From RHKX01 sp046330415 (GTDB lineage Bacteria > Actinomycetota > Thermoleophilia > Solirubrobacterales > 70-9), in contig JAXLSW010000018.1 in NCBI GenBank assembly GCA_046330415.1, positions 1-64,000 on the forward strand: a stretch of DNA of 64,000 nt. The letters run 5' to 3'. Positions 1 through 8,895 of the stretch are shown piece by piece. Each line of letters opens with the position of its first letter. Within the stretch, counting starts at the first letter, position 1. The position numbers and the translations under genes were made by a program. The notes beneath the pieces are model-generated. The model made no database searches, was not told the origin of the DNA, and saw only the letters and a program-made list of their open reading frames with translations.

Positions 1-1186
1 CCCAGTGGTCGAGGTTGGCGCCGATCCTCACCTTCTCACCAAGCGGCATCAGGCGCTTGCCCCAGGCGCCGTTGGTGACGGCCTCCGACCACGCCTCTAC
101 GTCGTGCATCCCGTCGGGAAGCAGGAACGGCACCGAGCTCGCGAGCAGCAGGTGCTTGAAGTCGCCATCGGCACGCTCCTTGACCCACTGCCACTCGTCG
201 ACGCTCATCATCCGCCGCTCGCCGTCCTTGAGCTGGCGGCCGGCGCGGGAGTCCAAGACGACGAGCCGAGTGCTGCCCATGTCGCTGCAGAAGCTGAAGC
301 GCGAGTGCGAGTGCTGGCTCTCGGCGTCGCGGGCGAGCTCCTCGACCAGCTCACTCCCGTCGCCGCCGTCCTTGAGCTGCTGGAACGTCTCGTCCTCGGC
401 CAGCTCCCGCGGCGAGAGGTTCCCCAGGTGCTGGTAGACCCAGTAGGCCATCAGCCCGCCGATGATGCGCGTCTCGTACCAGTCCTGCTCGCGGTGCTCC
501 TCCAGCCAGGCCTCGGAGGTGTTCCACTTGTCGTTGATCTCGTGGTCGTCGAAGATCATCGACGTCGGCAGCGTCGAGAGCATCCATCGGACCACCGGGT
601 AGGTCCAGATGTCGCGATAGCCGATCGTGTACTCCTCGAAGTCCTCGAGCACGTCGACTGGGCCGTCGGCGTGGACCTCTCTCCCCTCGACCTGCTCGCG
701 CACGTTCTTGGGCGGCTGATCGGCGTAGAGCTGGTCGCCGAGCATCACCATCGCGTTCGGCCAGAGCTTGCGCGGCTGACGCAGCATCCGCAGCGCGAAG
801 GTATGGAGCGCGTCGATTCCCCTCCCCTTCTTGTTCCACCACCGCTGCGTCGTATGCGGCCAGTGATGCGGGGCCGAGCAGCGGCAGGAGCCGAAGAGCA
901 GCCGCAGGTCGTCGTCGGGGGCGATGGTCCGGATCTGCGGGTGCGGGAACTCGTAGCCCTCGGGAGGCCACACGCGGCTGCCGTCGACGGCGACCTCGTA
1001 CTCCTGGGGGACGCCGACCTCGAGGTCGGTGAGCGCGACGAGCGCGAAGTGGTGGCCCTTCACTTCGAAGGTGGGCGTCCTCGTACCGAGGATCTCGACC
1101 TCGCACGCCTCGTCCATCTCGACCCAGACCGTGGCCTCGGTCTCACCGATGAACCTGAGCATGGGGCCGACGAGAACTTCGGGCAT
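1..1186 (-). CDS. PhoD-like metallophosphatase (3' end beyond window)
   Basis: The reading frame runs from an ATG at 1186 off the left edge, so 395 codons are visible and the C-terminus is missing. I read MPEVLVGPMLRF at the start, then FGSCRCSAPHHW, VMLGDQLYAD and IFDDHEINDKWN. These are the metal-binding signatures of the PhoD/alkaline phosphatase D family (GDQxYAD and DDHE). There is no signal peptide, so it looks cytoplasmic or membrane-peripheral, unlike secreted Tat-type PhoD. It starts 10 bp after the stop of the upstream membrane protein gene on the same strand, which suggests one transcript with it and the helicase. The family acts on phosphomonoesters or phosphodiesters; the substrate cannot be told from sequence. 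Confidence 0.85.
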   Translation of the reverse strand, partial: MPEVLVGPMLRFIGETEATVWVEMDEACEVEILGTRTPTFEVKGHHFALVALTDLEVGVPQEYEVAVDGSRVWPPEGYEFPHPQIRTIAPDDDLRLLFGSCRCSAPHHWPHTTQRWWNKKGRGIDALHTFALRMLRQPRKLWPNAMVMLGDQLYADQPPKNVREQVEGREVHADGPVDVLEDFEEYTIGYRDIWTYPVVRWMLSTLPTSMIFDDHEINDKWNTSEAWLEEHREQDWYETRIIGGLMAYWVYQHLGNLSPRELAEDETFQQLKDGGDGSELVEELARDAESQHSHSRFSFCSDMGSTRLVVLDSRAGRQLKDGERRMMSVDEWQWVKERADGDFKHLLLASSVPFLLPDGMHDVEAWSEAVTNGAWGKRLMPLGEKVRIGANLDHW

Positions 1187-1196
1187 GCAGACGACG

Positions 1197-2831
1197 CTAC
1201 CCGGAGCAGGAGCTATCGACACCCAGCAGGCCGTCGAAGCTCAAACGGGCGTCCACGCGGATCGTCTGCGGATCGTCCGGATTCGAGTCGCCGTCCTCGG
1301 GGCTCACCTTGAGCCTCGCCAGGCCGGCGTCGGCGCGGCGGATGCACGCGTCGCCCTCGGTCACCTGGAAATACGGGGTGTAGCTCATCTTCAGAAGGTA
1401 GTCGCCGGCTCTGGGCACCTCGACGGTGAAGCCGTCGGGCCCGAGCTCCGTCACGCGCGCGCCCTTGGAGGCAAGCGGGTCGCCGCTCGGGTCCGCGCCC
1501 TTGCCGCGCACCGACGGCAGCACCTCCCAGAGCTTCCAGTCGTCGTTGGACCAGATCTCCTTCAGGAACGGCAGGTCGTCCTCGCGCAGCAGCTTCCCCT
1601 CGAGCTCGGAGATGTAATCGAGCGTCGCGTCGGGGAGGGCGACGTAGGAGACGCCGTGGTCGATCAGCCAGTGGCGGTAGATCTCGGGCGTCAGCGGGCC
1701 GTCGCGGAAGTCGGAGATGTCGCCGGATTCAAGTTGGCGCAGCCATCCGCGCGCGAGCGGGAAGCGCTCGGCGACGTGGACCGCTTCCCAGCGCTCCCGC
1801 GTGGCGGGCACCTCGACGCGCACGGGCTCGTCACCGACCCGCTGCTCGAGCTCCTGCAGCAGCGGTTCGTAGAACGCCGCCTCGGTGGAGGGGTCGCCTG
1901 CGCCGCGCAGGTAGTCGCCCACCGGAGCCGCGAGCTGCCAGTAGAGCAGCGGCAGGAATACGAGCGCGAGCAGCTTCGGGTGGCGCTCGTAGAGGACGAG
2001 AGCGGCGATCGGCCCCAGCAGCATGGCGCCGAGGCGGGGTGCGTTGCTGCCGATCGGCGTCGGCACCACATAGACGAGGACGAGCAGCGCCAGATAGAGG
2101 GCGATCCCCACACGCAGCGCCTTCAGCTCCGGGGGGACGACGAGGATCGCGAGCCCGCAGGCGACCGCGACCCACCAGAAGCTCGATAGGCCGAAGGGCT
2201 GGGCGCCACCGACCGGGAAGGCGACGATGATCGCGAGCGTCGCGACGGAGGCACCGATGGCGAGCGGCAGCCCCTCCCGCAGCCGTCCGGCGAGGATCAG
2301 CGCCGCACCGGTGAGCGCGACGAAGAGGCCCGCGACCGGGCTCGCGCACGCCGCGAGCCCGGCGACGAGCGCCGCGAGCGGCGGTCGGTGGACGAGTAGC
2401 AGTGCCCCCAGTGCAACGGCGAAACCGAGCAGGAACGTGATCCGCCCCGTGTAGAGAAGCGCGCCGGCGCCGACGGCGAACCAGACGCTCGCGAGGTCGG
2501 CGCCTCGGCCCGGAACCTCGCGGCGGACGAGCACGGCGAAAGCGACCGACATCGCCACCGCCGAGATCGCCCCGACGAGCTGCGGCCCCAGCAGCGCTCC
2601 GAGCGGCGGGTAGATGAGGCTGTAGCCGGGGACGAGATGCCCGGAGTACCAGTCGGCGTTCCACAGCACCCAGCCGTGCTCGCGCCAGAGATCGGCGCGG
2701 AACGTCTGCGCCGCGAGGTCGGTGCTCGCGGGCTCGAAGACGACGTAGGGGACGGCGATCAGCGCGGCGATCAGGCCGCACCACGCGACGACCCCGAGCC
2801 GCGGCAGCCGCGGCCCCGGGCGCTCGGCCAA
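1197..2831 (-). CDS. polytopic membrane protein of unknown function
   Basis: About 544 residues. The N-terminal 330 or so residues are a series of hydrophobic segments (GVVAWCGLIAALIAVPYVVF, GAISAVAMSVAFAVLV, ALVLYERHPKLLALVFLPLL). The C-terminal 200 residues are hydrophilic. The layout resembles GT-C/YfhO-like or 6-pyruvoyl-tetrahydropterin-synthase-related membrane proteins, but no catalytic motif is recognisable. The frame stays open upstream into the helicase gene, so the start is uncertain: I chose TTG at 2831, five bases after the helicase stop, because codons before it would overlap the helicase tail. It sits between the helicase and the PhoD gene in an apparent three-gene operon. Confidence 0.6.
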   Translation of the reverse strand: MAERPGPRLPRLGVVAWCGLIAALIAVPYVVFEPASTDLAAQTFRADLWREHGWVLWNADWYSGHLVPGYSLIYPPLGALLGPQLVGAISAVAMSVAFAVLVRREVPGRGADLASVWFAVGAGALLYTGRITFLLGFAVALGALLLVHRPPLAALVAGLAACASPVAGLFVALTGAALILAGRLREGLPLAIGASVATLAIIVAFPVGGAQPFGLSSFWWVAVACGLAILVVPPELKALRVGIALYLALLVLVYVVPTPIGSNAPRLGAMLLGPIAALVLYERHPKLLALVFLPLLYWQLAAPVGDYLRGAGDPSTEAAFYEPLLQELEQRVGDEPVRVEVPATRERWEAVHVAERFPLARGWLRQLESGDISDFRDGPLTPEIYRHWLIDHGVSYVALPDATLDYISELEGKLLREDDLPFLKEIWSNDDWKLWEVLPSVRGKGADPSGDPLASKGARVTELGPDGFTVEVPRAGDYLLKMSYTPYFQVTEGDACIRRADAGLARLKVSPEDGDSNPDDPQTIRVDARLSFDGLLGVDSSCSG

Positions 2832-2835
2832 GGGC

Positions 2836-4440
2836 TCAGCCCTTGGCGTACTCGAGTCGGATCTGCTTGCCCTTGAGCTTGGTTCCATCGAGCCGGTCCA
2901 GCGCCTGCGCAGCATGCTCGCCATCGAGGTCGACGAACGTGAACCGCTCGAGAACGCGGATGTCGTGGATCGCATCCTCGGGGATCACGGCCCCCTCGGT
3001 CAGCGCCCAGAGGACATCGTCCTCCTCGACCCCGCTGCGGGAGCCGCGGTTGATGAAGAGCTTGACGTGGCCGTCCTCGTTCGTGGCCGGCTCAGTCGGC
3101 TCGCCGTCGCGGTCGAAGACCTCCTCGTCGGCGCCCGCGCCCTCGGGCTCCTGCTCCGGGACCTCGTCGACGTCCTCCTCGACCTCGACCTCCTCGAGCT
3201 CCTCGTCGAGCTCGGGCGGCGCCTCCTTCGGCTCCTCCTCGCGACGGCGGGAGCGGCGCTCGTGGCGACGCTTGGGCCGGGGCGCGTGCTCGAGCCGGTC
3301 CTCCGGCGGCTCCCACTCACCGATGTCGATCTTGATGTCGCTCTCGATGCGCGCGAAGTCCTCCCGATCCTTCGGGGTCACGAAGGTGATCGCGCGGCCG
3401 GTGCGGCCGACGCGGCCGGTGCGGCCGATCCGGTGGACGTAGATCTCGCTGTTGTTGGGGAGGTCGTAGTTGATGACGTGGGTGACGTGGTCGATGTCGA
3501 GCCCGCGGGCCGCGACGTCGGTCGCCACGAGCAGCGGCGACTTGTGCTCCTTGAACGAGATCATCACGCCGTCGCGCTGGCCCTGGCTCATGTCGCCGTG
3601 CAGCGCCTTCGAGCGCAGGCCGCGGTCGCGGAGGGCGCGATCGAGGCGGGCGGTGCCGATCTTCGTCCGGCAGAAGACGATCGCCTGCTCCGGCTCCTCC
3701 GCCTTCAGGACCTCGATCAGACGGTCGGTCTTGTCCTTGGCGCCGACCTCGATGTAGGCCTGCTCGATCTTGTCAACCGTCAGCTTCTTCGGCGTGATCG
3801 AGATCGTGATCGGGTCGTACATGTAGGTCTCGGCGAGGCGTGCGATCGGCGGCGGCATGGTCGCGCTGAAGAGCATCGTCTGGCGGCCGTTGGGACACAT
3901 CCGGAGGATCCGCTCGACGTCCTCGATGAAGCCGAGGTCGAGCATCTCGTCGGCCTCGTCGAGGACCACGTAGCGGGCGCTGGTGAGGACGAGCGCGCCG
4001 CGGGAGATCAGGTCCTTCATGCGGCCGACGGTGGCGACGACCACGTGCGCGTTGGAGCGCACCCGCGCCGCCTGGTCGCGTACGGAGGTGCCTCCGAAGA
4101 CGGCGACGACGTTGACGTCGAGGTGCTCGGCGTAGGAGCGCAGCGCCTGCGTCACCTGGATGCAGAGCTCGCGCGTCGGGGTCAGGACGATCGCCTGCGT
4201 CTCGTCGCTGGAGGGGTCGAGGTACTGCATCAGCGGCAGCCCGAACGCGGCGGTCTTGCCGGTGCCTGTCTGCGCCTGGCCGATCATGTCGACGCCGCCG
4301 AGCAGCTCGGGGATCGCCTGCTCCTGGATGGGCGAGGGCTCCTCGTAACCGAGCTCGTCGAGCGCGGTCAGGATGTCCTCTTTGAGTCCTAGGTCACGGA
4401 ACGTGGTCAAGTTGTAATCACTCTCTCTGGGCCGGACCAC
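2836..4440 (-). CDS. DEAD-box ATP-dependent RNA helicase (DeaD/CsdA type)
   Basis: 534 residues with GTG start. RNA helicase of the DeaD/CsdA group, expected to unwind structured RNA in ribosome assembly, mRNA decay or cold adaptation. Motifs in order: Q motif (FRDLGL...PSPIQEQAIP), Walker A AQTGTGKT near residue 58, PTRELCIQ, DEAD (VVLDEADEMLDLGF), SAT (FSATMPP), and HRIGRTGRVGRTGRA near residue 335. After the helicase core comes a charged, glutamate-rich linker (about 380-450). A C-terminal DbpA-like RNA-binding domain follows (VKLFINRGSRSGVEEDDVL...IRVLERFTFVDL). The membrane protein and PhoD genes follow closely on the same strand. The start could also be a TTG 10 codons in; the GTG keeps the whole Q motif. 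Confidence 0.93.
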   Translation of the reverse strand: MVRPRESDYNLTTFRDLGLKEDILTALDELGYEEPSPIQEQAIPELLGGVDMIGQAQTGTGKTAAFGLPLMQYLDPSSDETQAIVLTPTRELCIQVTQALRSYAEHLDVNVVAVFGGTSVRDQAARVRSNAHVVVATVGRMKDLISRGALVLTSARYVVLDEADEMLDLGFIEDVERILRMCPNGRQTMLFSATMPPPIARLAETYMYDPITISITPKKLTVDKIEQAYIEVGAKDKTDRLIEVLKAEEPEQAIVFCRTKIGTARLDRALRDRGLRSKALHGDMSQGQRDGVMISFKEHKSPLLVATDVAARGLDIDHVTHVINYDLPNNSEIYVHRIGRTGRVGRTGRAITFVTPKDREDFARIESDIKIDIGEWEPPEDRLEHAPRPKRRHERRSRRREEEPKEAPPELDEELEEVEVEEDVDEVPEQEPEGAGADEEVFDRDGEPTEPATNEDGHVKLFINRGSRSGVEEDDVLWALTEGAVIPEDAIHDIRVLERFTFVDLDGEHAAQALDRLDGTKLKGKQIRLEYAKG

Positions 4441-4464
4441 GCGAGGGCCCGGAGCTTGCTTCTG

Positions 4465-5436
4465 TCAGGTGCTCGGGTCGAGGAGGAGCTTGCCGTGCGT
4501 CCGGCGCTCCGCCATCTCAGTCTGGAGTCGGGCGACGTCGCTCATCGGGTGGACGCCGCCGATCACGACCTCGAGCTCACCGGAGGCTACAGCTCCCAGC
4601 GTTTCCGAGATTCCCGCGGCGAGCAGGTCGGGGCGGGCGAGCAGGTGCGGGATCCAGAAGCCGGCGACGGTCCGCGACGTTCGCAGGAGCCGCGAGGTGC
4701 GGACCTCGTTGGGCTCGCTGGAGGCGATCCCGAAGGCGACCATGCGACCGAAGGGGGCGAGAGCGTCCATCTGCGCATCGAAGGCGGCGCCCCCCGACAT
4801 CTGCAGGATCACGTCGACGGGCTCGCCGCCGTTGGCCTCGAGCAGTGCGGCGGTCATGGCCTCCGGCTCCGCCCGCGAGTCCGCTGCGGCGTCCGCGCCG
4901 AGCGCGATCGCAAGCTCGCGCTTCTCTGGCGAGGAGGCGAGCGCGATCACGCGCGCTCCCATGCGCTTGGCGAGCTGCACGCAGAGGGACCCGGTGCCGC
5001 CGGCCGCGCCCTCGACGACCACGCTCTCCCCCTCGCTCAGCCTGGCGCTGATCCGCAGCAGCCCCCACGCCGTCAGCCCCTGGATGAGGATCGCCGCGGC
5101 CTGCTCGTCGCTGACCTCGTCGGGAACGGGAACCAGCGCTTCCTCCGGGACCGCGACGCGCTCGGCGTAGCCGCCGGCGCCGCCGGGGAGGATCGCCGCG
5201 ACCCGGCGGCCGTCGGCGGCAACCCGGCCGCTGATCTCGTTTCCGGGGATCAGCGGCAGCTGCTCGGTGGCGGACTTCTGGATGTAGACGTTGTGGCGCT
5301 TGTGCGTGTCGGCGAAGTTCATCCCGGCGCGGGCGACCTCGACGAGCACCTCGCCTGGGCCGGACTCGGGGTCGGGAAGCTCCACCAGCTCCAGCACCTC
5401 GGGCCCCCCGAACTCGCGAATCTGCACGGCACGCAT
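4465..5436 (-). CDS. zinc-free MDR-family quinone oxidoreductase
   Basis: 323 residues. Medium-chain dehydrogenase/reductase of the NADPH:quinone reductase type: N-terminal GroES-like fold (MRAVQIREFGGPEVLELVELP) and a Rossmann domain with GAAGGTGSLCVQLAKRMGARV. The zinc-ligand cysteines of alcohol dehydrogenases are absent, which fits quinone reductase or enoyl reductase activity with NADPH. The open frame extends upstream to 5700, but the family N-terminus begins exactly at the ATG at 5436. A TAGCCT box lies 7 nt upstream of that ATG, the layout of a leaderless mRNA. Divergent from the PfkB-family kinase; physiological substrate unknown. Confidence 0.88.
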   Translation of the reverse strand: MRAVQIREFGGPEVLELVELPDPESGPGEVLVEVARAGMNFADTHKRHNVYIQKSATEQLPLIPGNEISGRVAADGRRVAAILPGGAGGYAERVAVPEEALVPVPDEVSDEQAAAILIQGLTAWGLLRISARLSEGESVVVEGAAGGTGSLCVQLAKRMGARVIALASSPEKRELAIALGADAAADSRAEPEAMTAALLEANGGEPVDVILQMSGGAAFDAQMDALAPFGRMVAFGIASSEPNEVRTSRLLRTSRTVAGFWIPHLLARPDLLAAGISETLGAVASGELEVVIGGVHPMSDVARLQTEMAERRTHGKLLLDPST

Positions 5437-5443
5437 GCTGCGG

Positions 5444-5449
5444 AGGCTA
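5444..5449 (-). promoter_or_regulatory. putative -10 box of a leaderless transcript (MDR gene)
   Basis: TAGCCT on the minus strand (consensus TANNNT), separated from the ATG at 5436 by seven bases. With transcription starting 6-7 nt after the hexamer, the mRNA would begin at the start codon, a common actinobacterial arrangement. No ribosome binding site is visible between box and start. Confidence 0.45.
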
Positions 5450-5491
5450 TGACAGCGGCGCCCGGCGACTCTGTGGCACCATGCCGCGCTC

Positions 5492-6403
5492 ATGTCCCTG
5501 ACCGTCGTGGGATCGATCGCGTTCGACGCCGTGCGAACGCCCTTCGGAGAGCGCGAGCGCCAGCTCGGCGGCTCCGCCGTGCACTTCGCGCTCGCCGCGA
5601 GCTTCTTCACCGACGTCCGCATGGTCGGTCCCGTCGGCGACGACTTCGGCGACGAGGAGATCGGCATCCTCGAGGGCCGCGGCATCGAGACGGCTGACAT
5701 CGAGCGGGTCGCGGGCGGCGAGACGTTCTTCTGGCGCGGCCACTACGAGCACGACCTCAACGTCGCCCACACAGACGACACCCGGCTCAACGTCTTCGAG
5801 CACTTCGAGCCGAAGATCTCCGCCGAGGCCGCCGGCTCCGAGCTCCTCTTCCTCGGCAACATCCAGCCCGATCTGCAGCGCCAGGTCCGCGCCGAGGCGA
5901 CGGGAGCCAAGCTCGTCGGCCTCGACTCGATGAACCTGTGGATCGACATCGCCCGCGACGGGCTCGAGGCGGCGATCTCCGAGGTCGACTGCGTCCTGCT
6001 CAACGACGCCGAGATCCGCATGCTCACCGAAGAGCCGAACCTGATCCTCGCCGCGCGCAAGCTGATGGACCTCGGGCCGCGGATCGTCGTCGCCAAGCGT
6101 GGCGAGTACGGCGCCGCGCTGTTCGCGCGCGACGGCCACTTCGCGCTCCCGGCGCTGCTCCTCGAGGACGTCCGCGACCCCACCGGCGCCGGCGACAGCT
6201 TCGCGGGCGGCTTCCTCGGTTACCTGGACTCGCTCGGCCATTACGACCCCGACCTCACCGACCTGCGCCGGGCGATGGTCTACGGATCGACGATGGCCTC
6301 CTTCAACGTCGAGGACTTCGGCACCGAGCGAGTCCGCGCCCTGTCGCGCGACGAGATCGAGGCCCGGCTGGAGGACTTCCGCGACCTGACGCGGTTCGAG
6401 TAG
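5492..6403 (+). CDS. PfkB-family carbohydrate/nucleoside kinase
   Basis: 303 residues. Ribokinase/PfkB-fold sugar or nucleoside kinase. The N-terminus (MSLTVVGSIAFDAVRTPFG...LGGSAVHFALAASFF) matches the family's substrate-binding start. The C-terminal signature DPTGAGDSFAGGFLG contains the catalytic Asp and anion-hole GAGD. An acidic and glycine-rich lid region (VGDDFGDEEIGILEGRGIETADI) is also typical. Cytoplasmic; the phosphorylated sugar or nucleoside cannot be identified. Divergent from the MDR gene and followed by the inverted-repeat-bounded gene on the other strand. Confidence 0.9.
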   Translation: MSLTVVGSIAFDAVRTPFGERERQLGGSAVHFALAASFFTDVRMVGPVGDDFGDEEIGILEGRGIETADIERVAGGETFFWRGHYEHDLNVAHTDDTRLNVFEHFEPKISAEAAGSELLFLGNIQPDLQRQVRAEATGAKLVGLDSMNLWIDIARDGLEAAISEVDCVLLNDAEIRMLTEEPNLILAARKLMDLGPRIVVAKRGEYGAALFARDGHFALPALLLEDVRDPTGAGDSFAGGFLGYLDSLGHYDPDLTDLRRAMVYGSTMASFNVEDFGTERVRALSRDEIEARLEDFRDLTRFE

Positions 6404-6417
6404 GCGCCGGGGCGTTC

Positions 6418-6445
6418 TAGGCCAATATCTTGGCCTCAGGCACCC
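6418..6445. repeat. left inverted repeat of the AbiEi/DUF559 element
   Basis: Read on the minus strand this 28-bp stretch (GGGTGCCTGAGG...ATATTGGCCTA) matches the plus-strand stretch 7347-7374 at 26 of 28 positions, so the gene between them is flanked by inverted repeats. Its core is also a small palindrome, GCCAA-TATC-TTGGC (6421-6434). It contains the stop codon of the gene at 6436-7365 and lies 14 bp after the PfkB-kinase stop. Confidence 0.7.
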
Positions 6446-7365
6446 GGCTTCCCCGGAGCCAATCGTTCGATGAGGACATCGGCGACCTCAGTCGCCACCT
6501 CGTCCTCTCTGCTCATGTCCCGCGTTGAATAGCGGCGAGTGAGGATCCCGGCTCGACCGGTGGCGAGATCCCGAGCGTTGTCCTTGTCTCGTTGCTCGCC
6601 GACATGATCGCCGCCATCCGCCTCAACCGCGAATCGCGCGTCCGGCCAGAGGAAGTCGACCTCGTACTCACCGAAGGGGACGTTGACCAGCGGCATCGGA
6701 AGGTCGTGCTCGGAGCAGACGTTCACGAGGAGATCCTCGAGCCAGCTCCGCACGACGCTCAGTGGAAGGGCCGAGCTGGCCAGCCACTGACGCAGCCTGC
6801 CCGCCCCCCTGTGTCGAGGGCTCCCGGCGAGCAACTCACGGAGCCGCTCGAAGTCGATCCGATCGTGGCTCCGCGCCCGCTCGAAGGCCCGCTTGGCGGG
6901 CTTCGGAGGAAGCGTGGAGGCGACGTCCCAGACGGTGCGCGTCTGGCTGGTGACGGGGATGCCGTAGCGCTCGTCGATGTCGCCTCTCGGTAGATCGACC
7001 GGCCGGTGGACGATGACGCCTGGGACCTTCAGCCGTCGTCGAGCCGGAACCGATACGTGGATTCCCGCCTTCAGATTCCTGTCGACGAGCCAGTGCAGTT
7101 GAGCGGCCGAACCATGGCTGAGGACCGCCCCGGGGCCGCACGCTCTGACCGCCGCCATCCACCTGCCCTCGAGCTTCAGCAGCGAGGGGGGAACGACGGA
7201 GTAGACCCCGCGGTGGATTCGGTGAAGCCGCCCCGTCTTCACCCAGTGGGTGATTGTCGAACGCGCCATGCCCTGGCCGAGAAGCTCCTCATGATCGACG
7301 ATCCCGTACTGGCGTGAGGCCAGTTTCGCGATCGATATTCCCAGCGGGGTGCCTGAAGCCAACAT
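6436..7365 (-). CDS. AbiEi-type winged-helix protein with C-terminal DUF559/Vsr-like nuclease domain
   Basis: 309 residues. N-terminal part (about 10-60) reads as the AbiEi-type antitoxin winged helix (IAKLASRQYGIVDHEELLGQ, RSTITHWVKTGRLHRIHRGVY). The middle carries the family motif LSHGSAAQLHWL and GIPVTSQTRTVWDVA. The C-terminal 100 residues resemble a DUF559 / very-short-patch-repair nuclease fold (EYEVDFLWPDARFAVEADG, where the D...E.D residues are the likely catalytic set). Such genes are common as orphans in actinobacteria and have no assigned function. No toxin gene is adjacent. The ATG start lies inside a 48-bp palindrome and the stop inside a matching inverted repeat, suggesting self-regulation or a mobile unit. 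Confidence 0.75.
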   Translation of the reverse strand: MLASGTPLGISIAKLASRQYGIVDHEELLGQGMARSTITHWVKTGRLHRIHRGVYSVVPPSLLKLEGRWMAAVRACGPGAVLSHGSAAQLHWLVDRNLKAGIHVSVPARRRLKVPGVIVHRPVDLPRGDIDERYGIPVTSQTRTVWDVASTLPPKPAKRAFERARSHDRIDFERLRELLAGSPRHRGAGRLRQWLASSALPLSVVRSWLEDLLVNVCSEHDLPMPLVNVPFGEYEVDFLWPDARFAVEADGGDHVGEQRDKDNARDLATGRAGILTRRYSTRDMSREDEVATEVADVLIERLAPGKPGA

Positions 7366-7388
7366 ATTGGCCTAAGACACCCCGCTGG
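7341..7388. repeat. 48-bp near-perfect palindrome / right inverted repeat
   Basis: Arms 7341-7362 and 7367-7388 are 22 bp each around a CATA loop, with 19 of 22 positions pairing. The outer arms are CCAGCGGGGTG and CACCCCGCTGG; the inner arms are GCCAA and TTGGC. The ATG of the minus-strand AbiEi/DUF559 gene (7365-7363) lies at the centre. The inner 28 bp (7347-7374) is an inverted copy of 6418-6445. It could be an operator, the end of a mobile element, or both. Confidence 0.75.
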
Positions 7389-7488
7389 CCGCTCCCGCGC
7401 CCCCCGTGCCCACCCGGACACCGGCCGATGGAGCCGCATTGCGATAATGCCCCTTGGACTTACAGGCGCGACCAGAGGAGTAGGGCAC

Positions 7489-8880
7489 ATGGCGACGGAG
7501 GAGCAGACACAGCAGGGAGGGAACGGCGCGGCCGGCTCCGACACGCTGACGATCACGGACAACCGGACGGGGAAGACCTACGAGGTCGAGATCACCGACG
7601 AGACGATCAAGGCGATGGACCTTCGCCAGATCAAGGTGAAGGAAGACGACTTCGGGATGATGACCTACGACCCCGCGTACACGAACACGGCGTCGTGCCG
7701 ATCGTCGATCACCTACATCGACGGCGAGGCGGGGATCCTCCAGCACCGCGGCTACACGATCGAGGACCTCTGCGAGAAGTCCTCATACCTGGAGGTCGCC
7801 TACCTGCTGATCTTCGGCGAGCTGCCGACCGAGAAGCAGCTCGAGCGCTGGGTCTACGACGTCACCCATCACACCTTCGTCCACGAGGACATGAAGGCCT
7901 TCTACCGCGGCTTCCGCCACGACGCGCACCCGATGGGGATCCTCCTCGCGGGCGTCGGCGCGATGTCCACCTTCTACCCGCACGCGAAGGAGATCGACGA
8001 CGACGAGGAGCGCTACATGGCGGCGATCAGGCTGATCGCCAAGATGCCGACGCTCGCCGCCTGGTCGTATCGCCACAGCCTCGGACTGCCGTACGTCTAC
8101 CCCGACAACGACCTCGACTACGCGTCGAACTTCCTCTCGATGCTCCGGAAGATGACCGAGGTCAAGTACGAGCCCGACCCGCGGCTGGCGAAGGCGCTCG
8201 ACGTCCTCTTCATCCTCCACGCCGACCATGAGCAGAACTGCTCGACGGCGGCGGTGCGTTCGGTCGGCTCCTCGCAGGTGGATCCGTACTCGGCAGTCGC
8301 CGCCGGCGTCGCCGCCCTCTACGGCCCGCTCCACGGTGGCGCCAACGAGGCGGTGCTGCGGATGCTGCGGCGCATCGAGAAGGTCGAGAACATCCCGGCG
8401 TTCCTCGAGGGCGTGAAGAACCGCGAGGAGAAGCTGATGGGCTTCGGCCACCGGGTCTACAAGAACTACGACCCGCGGGCGCAGATCATCAAGAAGCACG
8501 TCGACGAGGTGCTCGAGATCACCGGGGACAACCCGCTGACGGCCGTCGCCACCGAGCTCGAGAAGCAGGCGCTCGACGACGAGTACTTCACGTCGCGCAA
8601 GCTCTACCCGAACGTCGACTTCTACTCGGGCCTGATCTACGAGGCGCTCGGCATCCCGAGCGAGATGTTCACGGTGATCTTCGCGATCCCGCGGACCTCC
8701 GGCTGGATCGCCCAGTGGATGGAGATGAACGGCGACAAGGAGCAGAAGATCGCTCGTCCCCGGCAGATCTACACCGGCGACCGCGACCTCTCCTACGTGC
8801 CGATCGCTGACCGCGACGGCCCGGAGAAGATCACCGGCCCGCCCGCGCGACGCCCGGTCAAGAGCCGCCGCGGCGCCTGA
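7489..8880 (+). CDS. gltA: citrate synthase
   Basis: 463 residues. Condenses oxaloacetate and acetyl-CoA to citrate, the entry step of the TCA cycle. Family landmarks: ITYIDGEAGILQHRGYTIEDL, ILHADHEQNCSTAAVRSVGSS, GPLHGGANEAVLRML, MGFGHRVYKNYDPRA and YTGDRDLSYVPI. The catalytic histidines sit in the LHGGAN and GFGHRVY motifs. I chose the ATG at 7489 because AGAGGAG lies 8 nt upstream; an in-frame ATG at 7447 has no such site. A GATAAT hexamer at 7442-7447 could be the -10 box. A hydrophilic tail with PVKSRRGA ends the protein. Aconitase, the next enzyme in the cycle, is at the far right of the window. Confidence 0.96.
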   Translation: MATEEQTQQGGNGAAGSDTLTITDNRTGKTYEVEITDETIKAMDLRQIKVKEDDFGMMTYDPAYTNTASCRSSITYIDGEAGILQHRGYTIEDLCEKSSYLEVAYLLIFGELPTEKQLERWVYDVTHHTFVHEDMKAFYRGFRHDAHPMGILLAGVGAMSTFYPHAKEIDDDEERYMAAIRLIAKMPTLAAWSYRHSLGLPYVYPDNDLDYASNFLSMLRKMTEVKYEPDPRLAKALDVLFILHADHEQNCSTAAVRSVGSSQVDPYSAVAAGVAALYGPLHGGANEAVLRMLRRIEKVENIPAFLEGVKNREEKLMGFGHRVYKNYDPRAQIIKKHVDEVLEITGDNPLTAVATELEKQALDDEYFTSRKLYPNVDFYSGLIYEALGIPSEMFTVIFAIPRTSGWIAQWMEMNGDKEQKIARPRQIYTGDRDLSYVPIADRDGPEKITGPPARRPVKSRRGA

Positions 8881-8895
8881 GCGTCGTCGCAGCGG

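Noticed and set aside
5..1312. 435-codon plus-strand open frame
   Set aside because: It is the antisense shadow of the PhoD-like gene, whose minus-strand frame contains clear family motifs; the shadow translation is an Arg/Val/Leu/Asp-rich string without a recognisable domain.
2914..4392. 492-codon plus-strand open frame opposite the helicase
   Set aside because: Pure GC3 shadow; the opposite strand encodes all DEAD-box motifs.
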